The notes under the pieces are model-generated. The model saw only the letters and a list, made by a program, of their open reading frames with translations, searched no databases and was not told the origin of the DNA. Shown here in pieces: positions 14,791 to 21,788 of a DNA stretch of 64,000 bases (positions within the stretch are counted from its first letter, which is position 1; every line of letters begins with the position of its first letter). Source of the DNA: Chryseobacterium sp. JV274 (GTDB taxonomy: Bacteria > Bacteroidota > Bacteroidia > Flavobacteriales > Weeksellaceae). Made by a program: the position numbers and the translations under genes. Location of the stretch: NCBI RefSeq assembly GCF_903969135.1, contig NZ_LR824569.1:3865001-3929000 (forward strand). The letters run 5' to 3'.

Positions 14791-15276
14791 ATGGAAACGC
14801 AACAACAAACATGGCAGAATATGAACGGAAAATTTTTCCACAACTCTATCACACGGCTGGTAGAAGAAGCCATCATCCGCGAACAGGCAAACGGACACCG
14901 TCTGAAAGTATGTGTAGGATCAGACTCTCATGTGTACGGAGATGCCATCAGTTATGCTACGGCAGTAGTATTTATTCGTGAGGGAAAAGGAGCGTTTACC
15001 TTTATCAGAAAAGAAAGAGAAATACAGAATATCAGTATCAAGGAGCGAATGCTGAATGAGGTCAACAAATCCGTTGAAATTGCATCCGCGATCTGTTCTG
15101 TGTTGGATACTTATGGTGTGGAAATGGAGGTACACGCAGACATTAATACCGACCCCGATTTTAAATCCAATGTCGCATTAAAAGATGCAATGGGATACAT
15201 TCTGGGAATGGGATATGTGTTTAAAGCGAAACCTTTTGCCTTCGCAAGTTCCAATTGTGCGGATATGATGGTTTAA
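14791..15276 (+). CDS. RNase H-like protein, YkuK/DUF458 family
   Basis: A 161-aa soluble protein. The motif CVGSDSHVYGD supplies the first acidic residue of an RNase H-like fold, followed by paired strands (ATAVVFIREGKGAFTFIRKE) and ADINTDPDF with further acids; the C terminus KPFAFASSNCADMM is typical of the family. The start METQQQ was chosen over an in-frame ATG 18 codons upstream because that upstream sequence is repeat-derived. The nuclease activity is inferred from the fold. It opens a four-gene unit that starts right after the tRNA-like array and ends at 17312. Confidence 0.75.
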   Translation: METQQQTWQNMNGKFFHNSITRLVEEAIIREQANGHRLKVCVGSDSHVYGDAISYATAVVFIREGKGAFTFIRKEREIQNISIKERMLNEVNKSVEIASAICSVLDTYGVEMEVHADINTDPDFKSNVALKDAMGYILGMGYVFKAKPFAFASSNCADMMV

Positions 15277-15354
15277 ACAGATAAGAAGTCAGAAGCTGGA
15301 AGTTTTTAGCATTATAATATTTAAGTATCAAGCTTCTAATAAATTAACGAAACA

Positions 15355-15726
15355 ATGGAAATGACAAAAAGATTATTATTTCTGGATGATATAAGATATC
15401 CGGTTGAGGCATATCATTATACCAAACAGGAGATTTTCCTCAGAAGTGACTGGAATATCGTTCGGAATTACGAACAGTTTGTCAACAGGATTTTGGAAAA
15501 AGGACTTCCGGAAATGATTTCTTTTGACCATGACTTGGCAGATGAACACTATTTGGAGCCGGATTCTCAGGAATTTGTCGAAAAAACAGGATATGACTGC
15601 GCCAAATGGCTGATAGAATATTGTATGGATAATTATCTTGATCTTCCAAAATTCTATTGTCATTCTATGAATCCTGTAGGAAAGGAAAATATTCTTAGCC
15701 TTTTAAAAAACTTTAAAAAACTGTAA
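15355..15726 (+). CDS. Cyclic-phosphate-processing receiver-domain protein (cREC-like)
   Basis: A 123-aa compact protein. RLLFLDDIRYP gives the acidic pocket of a receiver-like fold, MISFDHDLAD a second acidic-histidine motif, and a FYCHSMNPVGKENI segment a conserved histidine near the C terminus. Proteins of this type were described in comparative analyses of RNA-repair neighbourhoods as receiver domains that process 2',3'-cyclic phosphate ends. There is no DNA-binding domain, so it is not an ordinary response regulator. Its stop overlaps the start of the next gene by one base. Confidence 0.7.
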   Translation: MEMTKRLLFLDDIRYPVEAYHYTKQEIFLRSDWNIVRNYEQFVNRILEKGLPEMISFDHDLADEHYLEPDSQEFVEKTGYDCAKWLIEYCMDNYLDLPKFYCHSMNPVGKENILSLLKNFKKL

Positions 15727-16289
15727 TGGACATTTTTAGATATATTCAAGATATAAAAACTCATCTGAAACTCACATTTGATGACGTGGACAGATGGTTT
15801 AAAAAAGATAAAAAAACGTTGAATTATCAACCTTCAAACGGAGGTTGGACGATTCAACAGATTTTAGAACATATTTATCTTACGAATTTTTACTTGCTAA
15901 TCCTTATTGAAAAAGGTTTCAAGAAAGCAATGAAAAATTCTTTGAATCTTGACCTTGAATCTGAAATTAAAAACTACAGTTTCAATAAGGAAAACTTTGA
16001 CACGGTAGGTGAACATGGCGCTTTTGAATGGATAAGACCGGAACATATGGAACCGAAAGGAGAAATGAATCTGGATGAAATCAGAAGTCTGATTACTCAG
16101 CAATATCTTCAGTGTTTACAATATCTGGAAGTAATGGAAAATGGTGAAGGTTTCTTGTATAAAACAACAATGACGGTGAATGAACTGGGGAAAATTAATG
16201 TATATGAATATATTTATTTTCTGTCACTTCATGCCCAAAGGCATATTACCCAGATGAAAAAAAACGAATCAGAAACGATTAAAAACTAA
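15726..16289 (+). CDS. DinB-like four-helix bundle protein
   Basis: A 187-aa protein with the DinB superfamily pattern: GGWTIQQILEHIYLTNFYL in the first half and SLHAQRHITQM near the C terminus give the three histidines that bind metal in this fold. The family includes thiol-S-transferases and damage-inducible proteins; the actual role here is unknown. The start codon overlaps the preceding stop (TAATG), and the RNA ligase follows after 6 nt, so all are coupled. Confidence 0.75.
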   Translation: MDIFRYIQDIKTHLKLTFDDVDRWFKKDKKTLNYQPSNGGWTIQQILEHIYLTNFYLLILIEKGFKKAMKNSLNLDLESEIKNYSFNKENFDTVGEHGAFEWIRPEHMEPKGEMNLDEIRSLITQQYLQCLQYLEVMENGEGFLYKTTMTVNELGKINVYEYIYFLSLHAQRHITQMKKNESETIKN

Positions 16290-16295
16290 AACAAA

Positions 16296-17312
16296 ATGAT
16301 TTTCAAAACATATAACTCTATAGAAAATGCTTACCAGGCCCGCGTGATCGAACAGATCAGAATGCAGGGTTTTGGGGATGAGGTTTTCATAGTACAGGAA
16401 AAAGTTCACGGAGCTAATTTCTCTTTCTTTACCGATGGAAAGGAAATTAAAATTGCGAAGAGAACTGCTTTCATCGAAAAAGATGAGAAATTTTTCAATG
16501 CACATCAGATGTTGGAACGCTATAAAAAAAATGTAATAGAAGTGTTTCAAAAAGTGAAAACGATTTACCCGGATGTAGAAACTGTAGTGATCTACGGTGA
16601 ATTGTTCGGTGGCGGCTACAAACATAATGAAGTGGAACCCGTAAAAGATACTGTGAAGGTACAGAAAGGTATTGAATATGCCCCTCACAACGAATTTTAC
16701 GCTTTCGATATCAAGTTGAATGGAATTACCTATTTGGATACAGACGTTGTCAATCAGATTTTTGAGGAGACAGGATTTTTCTATGCTAAAATCTTGTTCC
16801 AGGGAACTCTTGAGGACGCTTTGAAATTCCCCAATGTTTTCAATTCAAAAATTCCAGCTTGGCTGGGACTTCCTGAATTGGAGAACAATATGTGTGAAGG
16901 TACCATTGTAAAAACTTTGAAAACCAAATACTTTGGAAACGGTGCAAGAATTATTCTGAAAAATAAGAATGAAAAGTGGGTCGAAAAGTCCAAAATGGTT
17001 AAAAAAGAAGGTAAAACTGTTCAGAAACAGGTTCATTTCAGTGATAAAGCTCAGGAGATCTGGGAAGAAATCCAAAAATATGCTACAGCCAACAGATTAA
17101 ATAATGTGGTAAGCAAAATCGGCGAATTCCAACCTAAAATGATAGGAAAGGTAATTGGTCTTTTTTCACAGGATATTTTAGAGGATTTCCAAAAAGACTT
17201 TCCGGCAGCTTTCACAGCTATTGAAAAAGACGAGCAGAAAAGGATCAATAAAAAATTGAATTCTTTAGCAATTGATTTTATAAAAGAAGAGTTGATGACT
17301 CTTAAAGTGTAG
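16296..17312 (+). CDS. RNA ligase, T4 Rnl2 family
   Basis: A 338-aa nucleotidyltransferase. Motif I is EKVHGANF with the adenylated lysine at residue 36; motif III is VIYGELFGGGY near 100; motif IV is EGTIVKT near 200; motif V is KNKNEKWVEKS near 225. The HGAN signature and the spacing are those of the Rnl2 group, which seals 3'-OH/5'-phosphate nicks in RNA. The C-terminal 100 residues form a helical appended domain. It is downstream of the tRNA-like array and in a unit with a cyclic-phosphate-processing protein, fitting RNA-break repair. A strong terminator begins at its stop codon. Confidence 0.9.
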   Translation: MIFKTYNSIENAYQARVIEQIRMQGFGDEVFIVQEKVHGANFSFFTDGKEIKIAKRTAFIEKDEKFFNAHQMLERYKKNVIEVFQKVKTIYPDVETVVIYGELFGGGYKHNEVEPVKDTVKVQKGIEYAPHNEFYAFDIKLNGITYLDTDVVNQIFEETGFFYAKILFQGTLEDALKFPNVFNSKIPAWLGLPELENNMCEGTIVKTLKTKYFGNGARIILKNKNEKWVEKSKMVKKEGKTVQKQVHFSDKAQEIWEEIQKYATANRLNNVVSKIGEFQPKMIGKVIGLFSQDILEDFQKDFPAAFTAIEKDEQKRINKKLNSLAIDFIKEELMTLKV

Positions 17313-17341
17313 TTTCGGTAATTTTTTACCGAAACTTTTTT
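17311..17341 (+). terminator. Intrinsic terminator after the RNA ligase
   Basis: The stem GTTTCGGTAA/TTACCGAAAC with a TTTT loop and following T-run. It ends the unit 14791-17312. Confidence 0.9.
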
Positions 17342-17410
17342 ATGTGTAAACTTAACCATCAAAATAAGATAAGTATCAAAAATCTTTGATTTTTACTAAG
17401 CAGCTAGTTT

Positions 17411-17471
17411 GTCATTCCGATAGGAATCTCGATAGATAAAAATAGAGGTTAGATTCTTTCAGAATGACAGG
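17411..17471. repeat. Palindromic repeat GTCATTCCGA...AGAATGACAG
   Basis: GTCATTCCGATAGGAATCTC pairs with AGATTCTTTCAGAATGAC. The repeat runs into the first possible ATG of the next ORF, which argues for a later start. Related repeats are at 18516-18602 and 43567-43651. Confidence 0.6.
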
Positions 17472-17511
17472 CGTTATGGATATTTTTTATGGTTCAAAAA
17501 AAGAAAAAACT

Positions 17512-18456
17512 ATGTTACAGGCAGAAATAAAAAGTCTTTTAAAAGAAGACATGAGTATATTGATCAAAGTCCCTAACTCAGGAAAGTACTATTTGTGTGA
17601 TTGTGGAGAAGCGAGTTTATTGACTGTGAAAGAGGTACAGTCTACATCAGCCATCTTCATCAGTCATACCCATATTGATCATTTTTCAAATTTCGATGGA
17701 ATTTTCAGGTATCAGATCGGAAGTGGAGAAAAAGTGGTGATCTGTGGACCAAAAAATATTCATCAGCAGGTTGAAGCAAGGTTAAAATCTTACACCTGGA
17801 ATTTGATCGATGAAAAGGCAATTGCATATGAAATTCGTGAGATTGTTTCAAAAGATGAAATTAATATCTACGCCCTTCATCCGCCACATTGGAATGTGGA
17901 ACTAATTAATACCCAAGATTTCCTTTTTGAAGACGAATATGTAAACGTTGATTTTGCTATTCTGGATCACAAAACAGATTCCATCGCTTATCTGTTTAAA
18001 GAAAAAGATTCGGTAAGATTTAATGAAAATATTTCCGGCTTTAGAAAGGGAAAGTGGATCAGCGAGTTGAAGACCGCTTTTGGAAATAATGATGGAGACA
18101 AAGAAATTGAAATTGAAGGAACTGTTTATAACGCAGCAGATCTCTTTCATTTGTTAACCCGAAATACCGGATACAAGCTTGGTGTCATCATGGATCATGC
18201 GGCAGAAGAAAACAATTACGAAAAAATAAGAACTGTATTTGGAGGAGCAGATCTCGTGTATATTGAAAGCTTTTATAAAGATACAGATCAGGAATTTGCA
18301 AAGATCAATTACCATAGTTTTGCTTCTGCATCAGGAAAAATAATGAATGAATGCCAGGTGAAAGATGCAGCCCCGATTCACTTTTCAAGAAGATATACGG
18401 AGCGTGATCAGGAAGAAATTGAAACTGCTTTTTATAAAGCATTTCGTAAGAATTAA
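17512..18456 (+). CDS. RNase Z-like metallo-beta-lactamase-fold protein
   Basis: About 314 aa. After YYLCDCGEAS comes FISHTHIDHFSNFDG, the HxHxDH metal motif, then MDHAAEENN and YIESFY, and finally PIHFSRRY. The last is close to the HFSxRY motif typical of tRNase Z, which trims tRNA 3' ends. Sequence identity to housekeeping RNase Z looks modest, so it is a divergent paralogue. Possible starts are 17464, 17476 and 17512; the first lies inside a dispersed palindromic repeat, so the last, preceded by an A-rich stretch, was chosen. It has its own unit after the ligase terminator. Confidence 0.75.
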   Translation: MLQAEIKSLLKEDMSILIKVPNSGKYYLCDCGEASLLTVKEVQSTSAIFISHTHIDHFSNFDGIFRYQIGSGEKVVICGPKNIHQQVEARLKSYTWNLIDEKAIAYEIREIVSKDEINIYALHPPHWNVELINTQDFLFEDEYVNVDFAILDHKTDSIAYLFKEKDSVRFNENISGFRKGKWISELKTAFGNNDGDKEIEIEGTVYNAADLFHLLTRNTGYKLGVIMDHAAEENNYEKIRTVFGGADLVYIESFYKDTDQEFAKINYHSFASASGKIMNECQVKDAAPIHFSRRYTERDQEEIETAFYKAFRKN

Positions 18457-18515
18457 TTAAAAATATTTATTAAACAAAAACTATAAAATCCACAGATTGC
18501 ATATACGTGTAGTTG

Positions 18516-18602
18516 GCATTCTGACGAAGGAAGAATCTCTTTCAAAATGAAGATAGATTATTCACTTTTCCACAGACTCTCAGACTGTATTTGGAATGAC
18601 AG
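18516..18602. repeat. Palindromic repeat GCATTCTGACGAAGG...GGAATGAC
   Basis: The left part CATTCTGACGAAGGAAGAATCTC and the right part GTATTTGGAATGACAG belong to the same dispersed family as 43567-43651. Confidence 0.5.
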
Positions 18603-18637
18603 TGGGAATGTTGTAGTTAAAAACAATTAAAAAAAAA

Positions 18638-19201
18638 ATGAAACCCAATATATTTTTTACAGCTGACCATCATTTTGGTCATGAAAATATTATAAAATTT
18701 TCAGAAAGACCTTTTGAATCTCTGGATCATATGAATGAAGAACTCATTAAAAGATGGAACAAAAAAATTCAACCCGGTGATACAGTCTACCATTTAGGAG
18801 ATATGAGCCTTGGGAAACCAGATTTTACAAAAGAGATTTTAGATAGATTGAATGGTAATATCCATCTCATCAAAGGTAATCACGAAGGTGCTGCTCTCAC
18901 ATATCCCAAGCGGTTTGCTTCCATCAGAGATTATCACGAACTGAAAATTGATGAAGCAGATAACAGCAACGGAAAACAGAAAATTATTCTTTTCCACTAT
19001 GCTATGCGTACCTGGAATGGCTCACACCGCGGTGTCTGGCAGTTATACGGCCATTCACACGGGACATTGCCGGATGATGAGATGGCACTCAGCTTTGACG
19101 TAGGAGTAGACTGCCACGATTTTTACCCGGTTTCCTACGAAGAAGTCAAAGAATTGATGAAAAGGAAAAAGTGGACACCACCATTTGCTCCAAGAAATTA
19201 A
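18638..19201 (+). CDS. Calcineurin-like phosphoesterase (COG4186-like)
   Basis: A 187-aa cytosolic metallophosphoesterase. The five motifs are visible: TADHHFGHENI at residues 6-16, HLGDMSLG near 50, KGNHEG near 83, a single FHYAM histidine near 113 and YGHSHG near 130. The order and the DHHFGH variant fit the COG4186 group of small phosphoesterases. Its substrate is unknown; beside the RNA ligase, 2',3'-cyclic phosphate or 3'-phosphate ends are a reasonable inference. Confidence 0.85.
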   Translation: MKPNIFFTADHHFGHENIIKFSERPFESLDHMNEELIKRWNKKIQPGDTVYHLGDMSLGKPDFTKEILDRLNGNIHLIKGNHEGAALTYPKRFASIRDYHELKIDEADNSNGKQKIILFHYAMRTWNGSHRGVWQLYGHSHGTLPDDEMALSFDVGVDCHDFYPVSYEEVKELMKRKKWTPPFAPRN

Positions 19202-19315
19202 TTACAAGTAATAAGTAATGATTTGATGGAAGGAAAAATGAAAATAATATTTCATTGCGTATTGAACAGCCTTCATCATACATTTTACTTTTTGCATTGT
19301 ACATTTTACAATAAC

Positions 19316-19858
19316 ATGAAAACAACCAATGAGATCATAATTATTGATCTGGAAGCTACGTGCTGGGAAAACGACAGAATTCCCATCGGGCAGAAAGTCG
19401 ATATTATAGAAATAGGGATTTGCAAATTAAACTTAACATCAAAAGCAATTTCCCAAAAACAAAGCATTTATGTAATTCCTGAAAGATCAGAAATCAACAG
19501 ATTCTGTACAAAACTGACCGGAATTACTCCTCAATTGATAGAAGAAAAAGGAATTTATTTTGAAGAAGCCTGCGAAATGATCAGAGATCAATACCGTTCT
19601 GCGCCACTTACATGGGCAGGATACGGAAACTTTGATGGAGAACAGATCATAGAACAGTGTGACTGGCTTGGAATAACAAACCCTTTTTCAGAAAACTATA
19701 TGAATGTGATGCATGAATTCAGAAGACATTTCAGACTGCACAAACAAATAGGGCTTAAAAGAGCCTTGAGCTATCTGAATATGGACTTTGAAGGCACCCA
19801 TCACAGTGGAGCAGATGATGCTTACAATACAGCCAGAATTTTAAGTAAGATTCTGTAA
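19316..19858 (+). CDS. DEDDh 3'-5' exonuclease, ERI-1/KapD-like, copy 1
   Basis: A 180-aa exonuclease of the DnaQ-like DEDDh superfamily. ExoI is IIIDLEATCWEN at residues 8-19, ExoII is WAGYGNFDGEQI near 104 and ExoIII is HHSGADDAYNTARI near 163, with the H and D of the catalytic set. The DLEATCW signature is shared with ERI-1/3'hExo, which trims structured RNA 3' ends. The ATG at 19316 was used rather than one 31 codons upstream, since the family starts here. A homologous gene follows 95 nt downstream. Confidence 0.85.
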   Translation: MKTTNEIIIIDLEATCWENDRIPIGQKVDIIEIGICKLNLTSKAISQKQSIYVIPERSEINRFCTKLTGITPQLIEEKGIYFEEACEMIRDQYRSAPLTWAGYGNFDGEQIIEQCDWLGITNPFSENYMNVMHEFRRHFRLHKQIGLKRALSYLNMDFEGTHHSGADDAYNTARILSKIL

Positions 19859-19953
19859 ATAATTAGGATGGATGACTGAAGCTGGGAGCTGGAAGTAAAT
19901 CACATGCTGTAAAACTTCCCTCTTCCATCCTTTAACAATTAAATTTTAAACAA

Positions 19954-20505
19954 GTGAAAACAACAGAAAACATATTAATAGTAGACCTTGAAGCAACATG
20001 TTGGGAAAACTACCCGCCAAGAGGTCAGGAAAGCGAGATCATCGAAATTGGGGTATGCATCATGAATGCAAAGACCGGTAAGATCTCCAAAAATGAAGGG
20101 ATTTTAATAAAGCCCCAATACTCAAAAGTAAGTCCGTTCTGTACGGAACTTACTACTCTTACCCAAAATATGCTGGATGATGAAGGAATCATGCTGGATG
20201 ATGCATTCGATATTCTGAGAGCAGAATATGATTCAGAAGAACTTACATGGGCGAGCTACGGAAACTACGATCTGAATATGCTTCAGAACCAGGCAAGAAG
20301 GTTCTATACAGATTATCCTATGAGTGATGACCATATCAATGTGAAAACATTATTCGGACAAACTCATCCTACCATCAGGAAAAGTGTTGGGATGAACAGG
20401 GCTTTGGGTGAATTGGGTATGACTTTAGAAGGTACACACCACAGAGGAGTGGATGATGCCAAAAACATTGCAAAGATTCTGCATTGGTGTCTGAAGAATT
20501 ATTAA
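19954..20505 (+). CDS. DEDDh 3'-5' exonuclease, ERI-1/KapD-like, copy 2 (GTG start)
   Basis: A 183-aa paralogue of the preceding protein, with the same catalytic motifs: IVDLEATCWEN, WASYGNYDLNML and HHRGVDDAKNIAKI. The start is GTG in the context AAACAAGTG, aligning exactly with the MKTT start of copy 1. The two are diverged throughout, so the duplication is old. A perfect terminator follows 36 nt after the stop. Two linked RNA-type exonucleases beside an RNA ligase support a role in 3'-end trimming before ligation. Confidence 0.85.
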   Translation: MKTTENILIVDLEATCWENYPPRGQESEIIEIGVCIMNAKTGKISKNEGILIKPQYSKVSPFCTELTTLTQNMLDDEGIMLDDAFDILRAEYDSEELTWASYGNYDLNMLQNQARRFYTDYPMSDDHINVKTLFGQTHPTIRKSVGMNRALGELGMTLEGTHHRGVDDAKNIAKILHWCLKNY

Positions 20506-20540
20506 ATAATCTGAAGTTACAACAGATCAATTTAAAAATG

Positions 20541-20575
20541 AAGACTGTCTCAAAGCATGAGATAGTCTTTTTTTA
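20541..20575 (+). terminator. Intrinsic terminator after the exonuclease pair
   Basis: The stem AAGACTGTCTCA/TGAGATAGTCTT (one wobble) is followed by seven T. The 325 nt from here to 20902 are very AT-rich and hold no recognised signal. Confidence 0.9.
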
Positions 20576-20902
20576 TTTTGTAAGTGTATAAAATTTAATG
20601 AATTATCATCCTGATTTTGATATTTTAAATAAAATTAACGTATCTGTGCAATATAATGGTTTCATCACAAGGTATTATAAATTCTAAAATTAAGACACTA
20701 AACAATGTGTAAATATCAAAGTAGAGAGTCTTTAGACACTTTTTTATTAATATATCTTTAAACAGGGAATTGTTTTTATGTTGTCAAAGTGATGGTATCA
20801 GTTGTTTTATTAACTTAATATTTTGTTAAAAAATTCACTTTAATGGGATAATTTACTGTCTGCCAGTCATTTTTTTATATTTTAGCTGATAAGAATGAAT
20901 TT

Positions 20903-21750
20903 ATGCTTATTGATGGTGTTTTTGAGATAAAAAAATTAAACTATAAAATAAAGGAAATTACTCCTTTTCTTAAAAAGCTTACACCAAAAGGTAAAAAAGA
21001 AGTTGCTGTTCTTTTAAAAAAATATAATAATAAAAAACTGAGCCGCAATACAATTTGTGTATTGGCTTCTTTGATTTGCTGCAAAGCGGGAAATGAGTAC
21101 AATGACAAATCCGGATATGTTGTAATACCGGCTTATTTTGTCGACGAATTCTTTGAAAATCACCTTCTTGAAAATACCTCTTTTTTGAACAATTTATTCA
21201 ATTCTTATCGTTGTGTTTATCATAATGGCCTGTTTAAAATTTTATATAAGAGACTTTGTTTTTCAGATTCTTTTTTTTCAATGAAAAGCAATGAAATTTT
21301 ATCAAGTGCTGTATATCAATATAATACCAAGGAAGGAATGGCGTTTCCGGATGTTTGGATGAAGCTGAATTCATCTTCTCTGCAGATGCATTATTTATTC
21401 CTCTCTTTGGGACTGTTTAATAAATACGAAACACTCTCTGGTACGGCTTTTGAAGCCTTATTAAACAATACAGTTTCGGATGATTTTAAGAAACAGAGAT
21501 TAGAAATATCAATCGGTAAAAAGGTCAGTTTTGAATGGACAATAGTAAAGATACTTACAGAAAAGTTTTTAAAACTTATCAACCTGATTACCAATCGAAA
21601 TATAGCTTTCAGAAAACTGCTGATCCCCATTCTTTCAGCTGTTGAGAAATCAATTTTTAATGTTAAAAGCTCTCCAATTTTTGTTATGAACTGGTAAAGC
21701 AGAACCAGACCAAGACAATTATCGGACTGCTGGAAGAATGGAAAAAATGA
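20903..21750 (+). pseudogene. Short DUF6493-like protein with a C-terminal frameshift
   Basis: The open frame gives 264 aa ending SSPIFVMNW. Its first 60 residues (IKEITPFLKKLTPKGKKE) resemble the N terminus of the 898-aa neighbour (IHEIIPFLKELSIEERK), and its last 110 resemble that neighbour's C terminus (YETLSGTAFEALL versus KTIRGTAAEIWL). At a T-run near 21680 the other frame continues YELVKQNQTKTIIGLLEEW to a stop near 21750, matching the neighbour's final segment. So it is a short paralogue lacking the middle, with a likely one-base loss near its end. It is probably a decaying duplicate, though the long part could still be made. Confidence 0.65.
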
Positions 21751-21788
21751 ATAACCTGAAACAAATTTATACATCAAATTAGAAGCGC

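Noticed and set aside
17464..17511. Upstream starts of the RNase Z-like gene
   Set aside because: The ATG at 17464 is formed by a dispersed GTCATTCC/AGAATGAC repeat; the family-like sequence begins later.
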